A stretch of DNA of 64,000 bases, from positions 800,981 to 864,980 of the forward strand of contig NZ_KB849235.1 in assembly GCF_000368045.1 (NCBI RefSeq), written 5' to 3'. Origin of the DNA: Acinetobacter johnsonii CIP 64.6. GTDB taxonomy: Bacteria > Pseudomonadota > Gammaproteobacteria > Pseudomonadales > Moraxellaceae. The notes under the pieces are model-generated. The model worked only from the letters and a program-made list of their open reading frames with translations. It did not search any database and was not told where the DNA came from. Below, one piece after another: positions 19,105 to 27,690 of this stretch. Within the stretch, counting starts at the first letter, position 1; the number at the start of each line of letters is the position of its first letter. The position numbers were made by a program, and so were the translations under genes.

Positions 19105-19121
19105 GGTTTAATCATTAAAAG

Positions 19122-19152
19122 AAAAGCCTCTACGTTGTAGGGGCTTTTTTAT
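19122..19152 (+). terminator. Terminator of metG
   Basis: Stem AAGCCTCTAC with GTAGGGGCTT, 3-base loop, followed by TTTTTT. Confidence 0.88.
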
Positions 19153-19283
19153 TATTTGCTGTTTCTCCCCCCTCATCCTAGCTTTCTCCCTCAGGGAGAA
19201 GGAACTTTCATTAGGGAATAATTTAATTACACGCTCTCTTTTAATAAAAAAGATGAGAAAACCATTATCTAATCAAATGACCA

Positions 19284-19380
19284 GCGACATGGATGTCGCC
19301 CGTTCACTAGGGGGCACATGGATGTGCCCTCTAGTGAACAAAGGGGTTTTGTTACTTTTGCTCATTCAAAGGTAAAGGTA
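19284..19380. repeat. Triple-hairpin intergenic repeat, copy 1
   Basis: Three hairpins in a row: a 7-bp stem around GG (19284-19299), a 38-bp near-perfect hairpin (19302-19339) with inner stem GGCACAT/ATGTGCC around GG, and TTACTTTTG/TCAAAGGTAA (19352-19375). The same order recurs at 26122-26214 with different stem sequences but matching loops (CATGGATG, CAGGGATG) and a shared third hairpin. It is a REP-like family whose stems are conserved by pairing. Confidence 0.75.
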
Positions 19381-19394
19381 ATTAAATAAACAAA

Positions 19395-20324
19395 CTATTC
19401 TGCCATTACTTTTTCATATCTATTTCGACAAGCGCTACAGAACTTACTTTGAAAACTAATTTCATCTCCAGTTAAGCTAGACTCACATACATCACAAATC
19501 TGTTTTGCCTGATATTGACATGAAAAACAAAAACAACTTTCTATCGAGTAGGCATTCGTCCAACATGATGGACATGTGCAAAATACTTCGTTTAATGAGT
19601 CTCCAAACATTGAATCTCTTCTCTGTTGATAGTCAACTTCTTGCTCTATAGCGGAGACAATCAATTCGTGATAATCAGTTTCTTTAAAGCAAGATAAACA
19701 TCTATATTCAATTTGATGGGAATTAGTATTGTTCTTCAGAGGTTTAATGACATCAAATCCACATTCTGAATAATTAGACTGTTTGATAAGCTCTAAAATC
19801 TTAAAGTTATAGTATGTATTTGAATCTAAATCATTAATACACTGGTTCCTTTCAATCTGATACACCCGATCTACTTCTATTAAGATCGACCAAATTTCTT
19901 CACCAAAAATTTCTATAGGATCTCGTTGTAAATATTTTCGAACAAAATCATTTATTACATTAAAGCTTACTGCTACTAAGCCTAAAATTATCAAAGGATT
20001 TTCATCGCTATATTTATGCTCAATATCATTTCTAATTTTTTGAATTTTTTCTAACTCACCCCATTCTATCAAAACTTGACTTTCATCTAATTTATCCTTG
20101 AGCTGCTTAAAGTCTAATGTTTTTTTCCTTCCCTTTTCTTTTGATTTTAAAGGTATATAAATTAAATCTGGGTTAACTGTGTATAGATAATATTTAAAAA
20201 GTAACAAAATCCCTGAAAATAGATTTCTTGTACAGGAAATTAATCTTTTCGGATTTTCTTTAATTAACTCATAGTCTTCTATTCCAAGCTGAATTGAGTC
20301 AATTGCATTTTGTAGTATCGTCAT
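19395..20324 (-). CDS. HEPN-like domain with C-terminal zinc-ribbon cysteines; unknown function
   Basis: A 309-residue protein I do not recognise as a named family. The N-terminal 170 residues are helical and include KIRNDIEHKY, whose R98-x4-H103 matches the RX4-6H motif of HEPN ribonucleases. The C-terminal half carries five Cys pairs: CLSC, CTCPSC, CFCFSC, CDVC and CSAC, spaced as two or three zinc ribbons. It is clearly more AT-rich than its neighbours, with long A/T runs, which suggests transfer. It sits alone between metG and an exported hydrolase, next to a REP-like repeat. Many HEPN proteins act in defence or toxin-antitoxin systems, but here that is inference: no partner gene is adjacent. 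Confidence 0.7.
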   Translation of the reverse strand: MTILQNAIDSIQLGIEDYELIKENPKRLISCTRNLFSGILLLFKYYLYTVNPDLIYIPLKSKEKGRKKTLDFKQLKDKLDESQVLIEWGELEKIQKIRNDIEHKYSDENPLIILGLVAVSFNVINDFVRKYLQRDPIEIFGEEIWSILIEVDRVYQIERNQCINDLDSNTYYNFKILELIKQSNYSECGFDVIKPLKNNTNSHQIEYRCLSCFKETDYHELIVSAIEQEVDYQQRRDSMFGDSLNEVFCTCPSCWTNAYSIESCFCFSCQYQAKQICDVCESSLTGDEISFQSKFCSACRNRYEKVMAE

Positions 20325-20422
20325 TCAAAAGTTACCATTTTAATTTTTATAACGTTCATCTAGTCACTATACCAAGCTTATGCTAGAACAAACATATCAC
20401 TATCAAATCTATAAGAATTCCT

Positions 20423-21397
20423 ATGAAAAAATTGAAATCTAAACTCACCGTTCTAGGCTTATTAGCTACTGCATTTTCATCAACCTTCGCCCTTTCCCCA
20501 CCTGCCCCCATCCCCCAACAAAAACAAGTCGCTGGCTATTATCAATACCAAGCGGGTGATGTACAAATCACGGCCCTGCTCGATGGCACCAATTTCATGT
20601 CGCCTAAACTCTTTCAAAACATTCCAGAAAAAGATGTGCATGAAATATTAAAGAAATACGCTGCCGACCAAGCCAAAGGCGTTCAAACCTCTGTCAATGC
20701 CTTCCTCGTGAATACAGGTCATTCACTGGTTTTGGTGGATAGTGGTGCTGCGAGCTGTTTTGGCGCACATTTAGGTTCAGTGTTAAGCAACTTAAAAGCA
20801 TCAGGCTATCAACCAAAGCAAGTCGATACCATCTTACTGACGCACCTGCACCCAGACCATGTCTGTGGCATTAGTCAAAATGGCGTGGCAAACTTTCCAA
20901 ATGCAACGGTTTATGTTTCGAACGATGAAGCAAACTATTGGCTAAACCCGAAACAGGTCGAAAAGCTCCCGAAAGAAAAGCAAGCAGGCTACTTAGGAAC
21001 TGTTGAAAAAATTAAACAAGCCATTGCACCCTATCAAGCCAAAAACCGCTTCAAAACGTATCAATTGGGTGATCAAGTTCAGGGTTTTAAAGTCATTAAT
21101 ACCGCGGGGCATACGCCGGGACATTTTAGCTATGAGCTGAAAACCAAAGACGAAACGGTGATCTTTATTGGTGACATTGTGCACTCTCATACTGTGCAAT
21201 TCGACAAGCCAGAAACCGCAATCGATTATGATATCGATCCGAAAAAAGCAGTTCAAACCCGCTTAAAGCAATTTGCTGAATATGCAAAAGGCGGGCAAAC
21301 CATTGCAGCACCACACTTGCCATTCCCTGCTATTGGACATATCTATTCAGCAGATGGGAAAAGCTATCAATGGATTCCTGTGCATTTTAAGGATTAA
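20423..21397 (+). CDS. Exported metallo-beta-lactamase-fold hydrolase, methyl-parathion-hydrolase-like
   Basis: A 324-residue hydrolase with a signal peptide (to about residue 23), so probably periplasmic. After it comes the pattern VAGYYQYQAGDVQITALLDG. The dinuclear zinc site is visible as THLHPDHV (H141, H143, D145, H146), TAGHTPGH, GDIVH, and APHLPFPAIGHI near the end. Overall layout, length and the stretches LVNTGHSLVLVDSGAA and FPAIGHI resemble methyl parathion hydrolase and OPHC2 rather than AHL lactonases, which are shorter and unexported. The natural substrate of such enzymes is usually unknown; lactones or phosphotriesters are possible. Confidence 0.85.
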   Translation: MKKLKSKLTVLGLLATAFSSTFALSPPAPIPQQKQVAGYYQYQAGDVQITALLDGTNFMSPKLFQNIPEKDVHEILKKYAADQAKGVQTSVNAFLVNTGHSLVLVDSGAASCFGAHLGSVLSNLKASGYQPKQVDTILLTHLHPDHVCGISQNGVANFPNATVYVSNDEANYWLNPKQVEKLPKEKQAGYLGTVEKIKQAIAPYQAKNRFKTYQLGDQVQGFKVINTAGHTPGHFSYELKTKDETVIFIGDIVHSHTVQFDKPETAIDYDIDPKKAVQTRLKQFAEYAKGGQTIAAPHLPFPAIGHIYSADGKSYQWIPVHFKD

Positions 21398-21472
21398 TTT
21401 ATACGAAAATTACCTCTTCTTTGGGCTGAGAGTTAAAAGTCTCTTCAAAACAAATAGAAGTTTGTTAAATCA

Positions 21473-21505
21473 TAAAAAATCCCCTCATTTGAGGGGATTT
21501 TTTTA
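21473..21505. terminator. Bidirectional terminator between convergent genes
   Basis: A long A/T-flanked stem around CCCCTCA/TGAGGGG with a 2 to 4 base loop, then seven T on the plus strand and six T on the minus strand. It serves the hydrolase gene and the DUF799 operon. Confidence 0.9.
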
Positions 21506-22183
21506 CTACTGTGGACTCATCGAGTTTTGTACAAAATGCGGAGAGCGAGGTCCATATAGCAACCCTTTTTGCTGCATCAACTGTGGAGCATACAACTGCG
21601 TACTCACACTGTTAGACAGCACATAGGCTTTGTCCGATAGGTGATTGGAAATTTGGTCAATCAAAGCACCGACTAACATCCCGACCAGACCCGCGTTGCT
21701 ATTATTATTGGCTTGTTGGATTTTTTCCTGACCTTCCCATAATAATGCTCCAGTTTTTAAATCCACCAATTTTGCCTCGACCGCAACGGTCGAAACGGAT
21801 TGAATCACCTGATACTTAGAACCATATTCTTTAACTTTGACATACAGTGCGGCATCCGCTCCAAAAATTTCATTGAGTTTCTGAATTGGAATTTGCTGCG
21901 CATCATAGCCGTTGGTTACGCCGTTTTCTTTAAATAGCGTATCGACCACAGAAATGGGGAACACATAATAGCCCGCTTCTGCTACAGGTAAAGTCACAGT
22001 AGACCAATACCCATAGGTTGCCCGTGTATCGGGTGACTCATTTACAGGCGGCAATACCAAAATGGATTTTGGCATATTGGCATGATATGCAGATAAGTCA
22101 CGATTGCTTTTTGGTGTCGTAGCACAACCTGTGAAGAGTGTCACAGCAAGGCCAAGTATGCATAGTTTTTTGAAATTTTTCAC
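21506..22183 (-). CDS. DUF799 (GNA1162-like) lipoprotein
   Basis: A 225-residue outer-envelope lipoprotein with lipobox FTGC. It contains the DUF799 hallmark KSILVLPPVNESPDTRATYGYWSTVTLPVAEAGYYVFPISVV, followed by a ligand-free TolB-like fold and VDLKTGALLWEGQEKI. Relatives include neisserial GNA1162. It is the last gene of a three-gene operon with CsgG-like and DUF4810 lipoproteins; its ATG overlaps the stop of the middle gene by four bases. The set probably forms an envelope complex, but its task is not known. Confidence 0.88.
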   Translation of the reverse strand: MKNFKKLCILGLAVTLFTGCATTPKSNRDLSAYHANMPKSILVLPPVNESPDTRATYGYWSTVTLPVAEAGYYVFPISVVDTLFKENGVTNGYDAQQIPIQKLNEIFGADAALYVKVKEYGSKYQVIQSVSTVAVEAKLVDLKTGALLWEGQEKIQQANNNSNAGLVGMLVGALIDQISNHLSDKAYVLSNSVSTQLYAPQLMQQKGLLYGPRSPHFVQNSMSPQ

Positions 22184-22557
22184 TTCACACTCCCTACCGC
22201 AGACTGAGCCGTCATTTTTTTCAAAAGACGATCCATTAATACTGTCGACTCTGGGTAAGTTTGGCGTTCAAGCTCAAAATACTGAACAGCACGTGGCCCA
22301 TTATTGATATTTAAATTCAATAAACCCAAATGCGCATACAAGCCCGGAGGCACTGCTGCATTTTTGGCTTTGGCTTTTTCAATATCTTTTTCAAGTTTGC
22401 CAATCTGTTCTTGTGGAGAAGTCTTTTCTGGCAGACTCAACATCAAATAGGTTTGCTGCGGGTATTCGCCCCAGCTGTATAACGATTTTGGCGCTGAAAC
22501 ACAGCCCACCAAAGTCATGGTGCAGATCACACCTAAAACCAATACGATTTTTTTCAT
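22180..22557 (-). CDS. DUF4810 lipoprotein
   Basis: A 125-residue lipoprotein with lipobox LVGC, followed by the DUF4810 pattern SLYSWGEYPQQTYLMLSLPEKTSPQEQIGKLEKDIEKAKAKN and PPGLYAHLGLLNLNINNGPRAVQYFELERQTYPES, a helical, TPR-like half. The start at 22557 (MKKIVLVLG) is chosen because it begins a proper lipoprotein signal; a further 24 codons upstream overlap the previous gene. Proteins of this type are nearly always encoded between CsgG-like and DUF799 lipoproteins, as here. Confidence 0.88.
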   Translation of the reverse strand: MKKIVLVLGVICTMTLVGCVSAPKSLYSWGEYPQQTYLMLSLPEKTSPQEQIGKLEKDIEKAKAKNAAVPPGLYAHLGLLNLNINNGPRAVQYFELERQTYPESTVLMDRLLKKMTAQSAVGSVK

Positions 22558-22570
22558 TGATTCAAACCAG

Positions 22571-23242
22571 TTACTGCGCAGACCACTTATTGGTTTGAAT
22601 ATCCAACACCAAATTATTAACCGCTTCACGCACAGCCAAATCTAGAACTTTACCGTTTAAAGTTGAGTCATAAGAAGCAGTAGAACCAAAACCTAAAATT
22701 TCACGTTCACTGAGTGCATACTCGCCTGCACCTTGCACAGAGTGAACAATTTCTGCTGTTTTTACATCGACAATATTTAAGTTCACTTTGGCATAAGCAA
22801 TTTGGGTTTTACCACGGCCCAATATGCCAAATAGCTGGTGATCACCAACTTCTTTACGGCCAAATTCAGACACGTCGCCCGTTAATACATAACGTGCGCC
22901 TTTAATGGATTGAGATGATTTAGTAAAGCCTGCTTCTTGTTTTAATTCAGCAAGGTTGTCACGGTTTAGGACAGAGAAATAGCCCGATTGCTGTAAATGC
23001 GTTTCTAAAATAGTTTTCGCCTGACCACCTAAGCGGTCAATATTGTCTGAAAAAATGCCACGCATGTAGCTTGAGCGGTTGTCAAATTTTCCTACAGAAA
23101 CAGGCGTTTTAGCGCCAGCGTATTTAACTGTCGCCACTGCCGCAGTTACTTGCGGTGATTGAATTGTTTTTGATGTTTCTGTTGTTGAACATGCAGATAA
23201 TGCTAAGCCACTCAAAACGGCCAAAAATATAGATTTATTCAA
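22571..23242 (-). CDS. CsgG/HfaB-family lipoprotein
   Basis: A 223-residue lipoprotein (lipobox LSAC) of the CsgG/HfaB family. Visible are VSVGKFDNRSSYMRGIF, KTILETHLQQSGYFSVLNRDNLAELKQE, KGARYVLTGDVSEFG and VDVKTAEIVHSVQGAGEY. CsgG proper forms the curli export pore, but no curli genes are near. This shorter version, grouped with DUF4810 and DUF799 lipoproteins, is a separate widespread operon of unresolved envelope function. It is the promoter-proximal gene; the next begins 13 bases after its stop. Confidence 0.88.
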   Translation of the reverse strand: MNKSIFLAVLSGLALSACSTTETSKTIQSPQVTAAVATVKYAGAKTPVSVGKFDNRSSYMRGIFSDNIDRLGGQAKTILETHLQQSGYFSVLNRDNLAELKQEAGFTKSSQSIKGARYVLTGDVSEFGRKEVGDHQLFGILGRGKTQIAYAKVNLNIVDVKTAEIVHSVQGAGEYALSEREILGFGSTASYDSTLNGKVLDLAVREAVNNLVLDIQTNKWSAQ

Positions 23243-23353
23243 AATTTATCCCTCAAATCTTTAATTTAAAAATCATTAAAAAAATCAAAGGGATTATAAC
23301 CATTTAGCTTTTAGTTACCTATACAAAATCCAGTTTTGTTGTTTTGAAACTTA

Positions 23354-23977
23354 TCACTTCATTCCAAAAATAAGTTTCAAACCTAACACTGTCATCACTG
23401 CCCCTGCTGCGCGGTCAAATACGGCTTTAAACTTCAAATACACACGGCGCGGCTTTTCAGCAGACAATGCCACTGCAACCAACGAACACCAACCCGCATC
23501 AATAAAGAAACATAGGATAGGTAGTACAAAATAGTAATAAGTTGGGATTTCTTTGGGTAAAAGTGCAGTAAAAATACTGGCTAGAACAATCGCAATTTTA
23601 GGGTTGGACAGCTGGGTAATTAAGCCAGTCATAAAGGCACGGCGTAAAGTCATTGCTTTTGAGCTGGAATGATCTGCCTCAATCGGCTCTTTGGCATGTT
23701 TAATAATTTTAAACGCGAGCCAAAGCAAATAGAACCCACCACAAATTTTTAAGGCCAAATACGCTGACGGCACAGCCAACAAAAAGGCTTGTAAACCAAG
23801 TACAGCCAACAGACCAAAAACAGCTGCGCCTGTTCCTGTCCCCAGTGCGGTAAAGAGGCCATGCTTTCGAGAAATCGCAATCGAATTTTTTGCTACATAA
23901 ATCGACGTCGGTCCAGGGCTCATTGCGCCTAACATTAATGCAAAGGCAATGGAGCCCAAAATCCAAAATGATTCCAA
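23354..23977 (-). CDS. LysE/RhtB-family amino-acid exporter
   Basis: A 207-residue inner-membrane exporter with about six membrane segments and the family signature MLGAMSPGPTSIYVAKNS near the start and QLSNPKIAIVLASIFTALLP in the middle. The start codon is TTG at 23977, supported by GAGG six bases upstream; the next in-frame starts are inside the first helix. It is only distantly like the LysE protein at 8814-9407. The substrate is unknown and no regulator is adjacent. Confidence 0.88.
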   Translation of the reverse strand: MESFWILGSIAFALMLGAMSPGPTSIYVAKNSIAISRKHGLFTALGTGTGAAVFGLLAVLGLQAFLLAVPSAYLALKICGGFYLLWLAFKIIKHAKEPIEADHSSSKAMTLRRAFMTGLITQLSNPKIAIVLASIFTALLPKEIPTYYYFVLPILCFFIDAGWCSLVAVALSAEKPRRVYLKFKAVFDRAAGAVMTVLGLKLIFGMK

Positions 23978-24422
23978 GAGTGACCTCTAAATTGAGAGAA
24001 TTTATCAGCTGCGATTTTACGCTAAACAAAGTTTTTACGATATTCACTTTATCAGTTATTTTTCACATTTATATCGTAATCAAGCCACAGCTTGTACACC
24101 CATTATATTTTTTAATGATAAATAAAAAGCCTATTTTTAAGTAAATTCGGCATAGGCCATAGTGAAAACAACAATAGAGCAATTACTCAAGAATAAACTT
24201 CAACATCAGTTATTTAGATCATATTCAATTTTAATAAAAAGACAAATGTGTATTAAAAATAGCCATCATGTTCTTATTTTTGATTACAAAATATAATGAG
24301 GGAATTGCTTCCCTTTTCATACATTTTTCATATATAAAAAGACTTACTATTTATAAGGTTTTATTTCTAAAAACCACATTTTTTAACTTCATAATTTTTA
24401 ACATCATAATTACAGGTGAACC
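23978..24422. other. AT-rich intergenic region upstream of oleate hydratase
   Basis: The 445-bp gap between divergent genes is very AT-rich. I see no RNA gene, IS or strong repeat; one 60-codon open frame across 24268-24450 has no ribosome site and overlaps the next gene, so it is not called. Confidence 0.5.
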
Positions 24423-26042
24423 ATGCAAAATAAGAAGCGCACCCCATTAGACGCGCAACAATCCCATCTTTGGATCATTGGTGGTGGTATCGCAGGTATG
24501 GCTGCTGCTGCATTTGCGATCCGTGATGCCAAAGTCCCTGCCAAAAATATCCATATTTTAGAAGAACTCGATATTTCAGGTGGCTCAATGGATGGTGGAC
24601 ATACTCCACATGCCGCGCAAGCTTGGGTAACACGTGGTGGGCGAATGCTGACCGATGAAACTTATTTGTGCCTATGGGATTTATTTTCCAGTATTCCATC
24701 TTTGGAAAATCCAAACGTTTCGGTACGTGAAGAATGTCGTGAGTTTAATGAACAAGTGAAAACCCACGCCAATGCACGTTTGATTGATGCCGAACATGTC
24801 ATTGCGGATGCGGCAAAGCTTGGTCTGAATACACTACATCGTGCGCAGATGCTGCGCCTATTGGCTTCAAAAGAAGAAAAAATTGGCAGTCGCCGCATTG
24901 ATGAGTTTTTTGATGAAGCCTTTTTTGAAACCAATTTCTGGCGCATGTGGCGCACGACTTTCGCTTTTCAAAAATGGCACAGTGCAGCAGAGTTAAGACG
25001 CTATTTCTTGCGTTTTATTCAAGAATTGCCACGCATTCATACCTTAGCGGGTGTGAAACGGACCAAGTACAACCAATATGATTCGATGATTCTGCCCCTA
25101 CAGCGTTGGCTAGTCGCACAAGGCGTCGATGTGCGTTTTGGACACTATGTCACAGATGCGGATTTCATTACCAATGCTGAAACCCAAGAACGCCATACCT
25201 CGCGACTATATGTACAATTGCCTGAAGGCTCAGAGCAAATTAATCTGAAAGCCAATGATTTAGCCATTTTCACTTTAGGCTCTATTACCGCAGACTCACG
25301 TTATGGTGGCAATCATGACGTGCCTGCCCTCGTTCGTAATCGAGAAGATCATGGCTGGACACTTTGGGAAACGCTAGCACAAAAAGCCCCAGACTTTGGC
25401 CGTCCAATGACTTTTTATGGCAATATCGATGAACATAAGTGGGAGTCTTTCACCCTGACCATGAAAGATGACGTGCTGCTTAAACGTATTATTGACTATA
25501 CAGGCAATGAGCCAGGTACAGGCGCACTGATGACTTGGTATGAGTCGGGTTGGCATTTATCCATCGTGGTTCCTGCACAGCCACACTTTGCCGACTTACC
25601 TGAAGGCCTGTATACCTTATGGGGCTACGGTTTCCAAATTGATCATATGGGCGATTACATCAAGAAACCAATGTCCGAAACCACTGGGCAAGAAATCCTG
25701 ATAGAACTGATTAAACAGCTCGGTTTTGACGACATTTTAGATCATGTTTTGGCAACCACCAATGTAACCACTGCCATGATGCCATATGCCTCTGCCCTAT
25801 TCGCCTGCCGTAAGCCGGGGGATCGTCCACAGGTAATTCCACAAGGCTCACAAAACTTTGCCTTCCTTGGACAGTTTGTGGAAATTGAAGATGACGTGGT
25901 CTTTACTGTGGAATATTCAGTTCGTGGAGCGATGCTTGCCATTTATGAATTCTTTGGGGTCGAACGTGAAATCCCTGAAATTTACAATGGTCTGCTTGAT
26001 CCAAAGGTCGGTTTGAAAGCTTTGGAAACCGTGTTCCACTAA
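24423..26042 (+). CDS. ohyA: Oleate hydratase (MCRA family)
   Basis: An FAD-dependent enzyme adding water to the cis-9 double bond of oleate and related fatty acids, giving 10-hydroxystearate; often linked to detoxifying free fatty acids. The 539-residue chain begins with the nucleotide-binding motif IGGGIAGMAAAAF, followed by LEELDISGGSMDGG. Further family stretches are TLCLW-like DETYLCLWDLFSSIPS, FWRMWRTTFAFQKWHSAAELRRY, KRTKYNQYDSMILPLQRWL, and the C-terminal FLGQFVEIEDDVVFTVEYSVRGAM. It lies at the shorter end of the family. No partner gene is seen. Confidence 0.95.
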   Translation: MQNKKRTPLDAQQSHLWIIGGGIAGMAAAAFAIRDAKVPAKNIHILEELDISGGSMDGGHTPHAAQAWVTRGGRMLTDETYLCLWDLFSSIPSLENPNVSVREECREFNEQVKTHANARLIDAEHVIADAAKLGLNTLHRAQMLRLLASKEEKIGSRRIDEFFDEAFFETNFWRMWRTTFAFQKWHSAAELRRYFLRFIQELPRIHTLAGVKRTKYNQYDSMILPLQRWLVAQGVDVRFGHYVTDADFITNAETQERHTSRLYVQLPEGSEQINLKANDLAIFTLGSITADSRYGGNHDVPALVRNREDHGWTLWETLAQKAPDFGRPMTFYGNIDEHKWESFTLTMKDDVLLKRIIDYTGNEPGTGALMTWYESGWHLSIVVPAQPHFADLPEGLYTLWGYGFQIDHMGDYIKKPMSETTGQEILIELIKQLGFDDILDHVLATTNVTTAMMPYASALFACRKPGDRPQVIPQGSQNFAFLGQFVEIEDDVVFTVEYSVRGAMLAIYEFFGVEREIPEIYNGLLDPKVGLKALETVFH

Positions 26043-26513
26043 GCTTTTAATAATAGTGATAAGAGCACCTTTATGTCGCTACTATTACATAGTTTAATTT
26101 AAGCAACGTTTGGATACGCGAGTGTGGCAGGGATGCCACACGTTATCCATCATAACAGGGATGTTATGTATGGGTAACAAAGGCTTTTGCTTACTTTTGG
26201 CCTATCAAAAGTAAGGTTATTGCCTACGCAAACACCTTTTGTACTTTATTGAAATGTTGAGGCCGTGTACGCACCTAATTTTAAATTGGATAAAAAGAAA
26301 AATTAGATAAAACTTTATACCTCATTAGTAAATAAATTGACTAATCAACATAGGAAAAACACCTCCACGTTTTAAATAAAATACCGAAACTGACTAAGTG
26401 CTTTTCTATCGTTTTCTCATGATTTTAGATTTCATAAAAATTACAAAACTCACTTGAAGCTTTGACTGTACAGATGCAGCATAAGACTCATCTAAAACTT
26501 TAAAAACAAATCT
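26043..26513. other. Intergenic region holding repeat copy 2
   Basis: A 471-bp gap. Its middle (26122-26214) is the second triple-hairpin repeat. The rest is AT-rich with no supported gene; I see no clear promoter boxes for the next gene. Confidence 0.5.
26122..26214. repeat. Triple-hairpin intergenic repeat, copy 2
   Basis: Same layout as 19284-19375. Hairpin 1 is GTGTGGCA/TGCCACAC around GGGA (26122-26141). Hairpin 2 (26142-26178) has outer stem GTTATCCAT/ATGGGTAAC and inner ATAACA/TGTTAT around GGGA. Hairpin 3 is TTACTTTTG/CAAAAGTAA (26191-26214). Stem sequences differ from copy 1 while pairing is kept; the third hairpin is nearly the same. Confidence 0.75.
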
Positions 26514-26969
26514 ATGAAACTAGCAGAAGCACTTTTATTGCGTAGTGATTTACAAACCAAACTCACCTCTTTACAACAACGCATCAACAATAATGTGCTA
26601 ATCCAAGAAGGCGATGAACTGAGTGAAGACCCCAATGCGCTGATGGGTGAGGCCTTTAGTGTGAATACAGAATTACATCATCTGATTGAAAAAATTCATG
26701 CGACCAATGCTCAAGCTAAAACCAGTACGGGTCAATCCATGCTCAGTGTTTTAAACACACGTGATTTACTCACACAACAGCATCGTATTATTCAACAGGC
26801 CATCGACAGTTCACGACGTGAAAATGGTCGTTATAGTTCCAGTGAAATTCGCTGGGTTAAAACCATTACGGTTGCAGACTTGCAAAAACAAGCCGATGCA
26901 ATTAGCCAGCAACTCAGGCAAAATAACTTAGAGATTCAAGCTTCAAATTGGCAAATCGAACTGATCTAG
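26514..26969 (+). CDS. DIP1984-family (septicolysin-like) protein
   Basis: A 151-residue cytoplasmic, helical protein. MKLAEALLLRSDLQTKLTSLQQRINNNVLIQEGDELSEDP is the characteristic start of the DIP1984 family, and the rest (LIEKIHATNAQAK, SVLNTRDLLTQQHRIIQQAID, IRWVKTITVADLQKQADAISQQLR) fits along its whole length. Some members are labelled septicolysin, but no activity is established. It stands alone; only a weak ribosome site is visible. Confidence 0.85.
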   Translation: MKLAEALLLRSDLQTKLTSLQQRINNNVLIQEGDELSEDPNALMGEAFSVNTELHHLIEKIHATNAQAKTSTGQSMLSVLNTRDLLTQQHRIIQQAIDSSRRENGRYSSSEIRWVKTITVADLQKQADAISQQLRQNNLEIQASNWQIELI

Positions 26970-27176
26970 CCAAGTTGAGCCATAACAGTTTGGGCATATT
27001 GGGCGAGTACAAGGCCTTTTATACGTTTGTAAGGCTTTAATTCAACAAACATTTGCAGGAAGTAAGACGTCTACTTCACATTTTTACAAATCTGACGTAG
27101 CACAATGCATCTTTTATACTGTACATCGCACCTTGCACCACCATGTACTGACAATATGCCTCCCTATTTTCACCTA

Positions 27177-27380
27177 TTAGTACGTATCAGCCTGTGTAGG
27201 CGTTTTCTGATTAAAAGCCATTTCTTGTGATGGAAGTTTATAGTCACGATCATGCACAGGAACACCACCAATAATCATGGTACGAGCCTCAGTTCTAGGC
27301 TGATTCAAATCCTTTTTTGCATCACACGCGGTCAGTTGAGTGAGCAATAAAACCAATACTAGGGTAGATAAAGTTTTCAT
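27177..27380 (-). CDS. Small lipoprotein
   Basis: A 67-residue protein with a lipoprotein signal ending in LTAC, then a short polar tail (DAKKDLNQPRTEARTMIIGGVPVHDRDYKLPSQ) with no known domain. Two ATGs stand in tandem; the second (27380) is better placed behind GAGGGG. Small lipoproteins of this kind are common in Acinetobacter; the function is unknown. Confidence 0.7.
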   Translation of the reverse strand: MKTLSTLVLVLLLTQLTACDAKKDLNQPRTEARTMIIGGVPVHDRDYKLPSQEMAFNQKTPTQADTY

Positions 27381-27654
27381 CATATCCCCTCATTTATCAT
27401 TATTGTTCTTTCAGCATAGCACTTTTATTTTTCCAATCCTATCGACTTTGTTACAACTCTTATCCATCTACATGATGGTTCTCTGCATATTTTCTTTATT
27501 AAAAGAAATATCAACTATTCGTAGATAAAACAATAGTATAAATGATTTAAGTTAACCAAAATTCGATTTAAATATTTATCCGACGTATTGAAAAAACTAT
27601 CTTGGCGGAGTCTTATCTTGTTTTATTCAATTTCTTCATCAGCCTGCGGCTCGC

Positions 27655-27680
27655 CCTACTTTTGTTTCGACAAAAGTAGG
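27655..27680. repeat. Isolated hairpin of the repeat family
   Basis: CCTACTTTTGT/ACAAAAGTAGG around TTCG, a perfect 11-bp stem. It matches the third hairpin of the two triple-hairpin repeats (TTACTTTTG...CAAAAGTAA) without their first two hairpins. Confidence 0.65.
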
Positions 27681-27690
27681 CAAAACCATT

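Noticed and set aside
22571..23242. Curli export (CsgG) locus.
   Set aside because: No csgA, B, E or F is near; the trio with DUF4810 and DUF799 is a different, common arrangement.
24268..24450. A 60-codon frame upstream of oleate hydratase.
   Set aside because: No ribosome site, low-complexity AT-rich composition, and overlap with the real gene's start.
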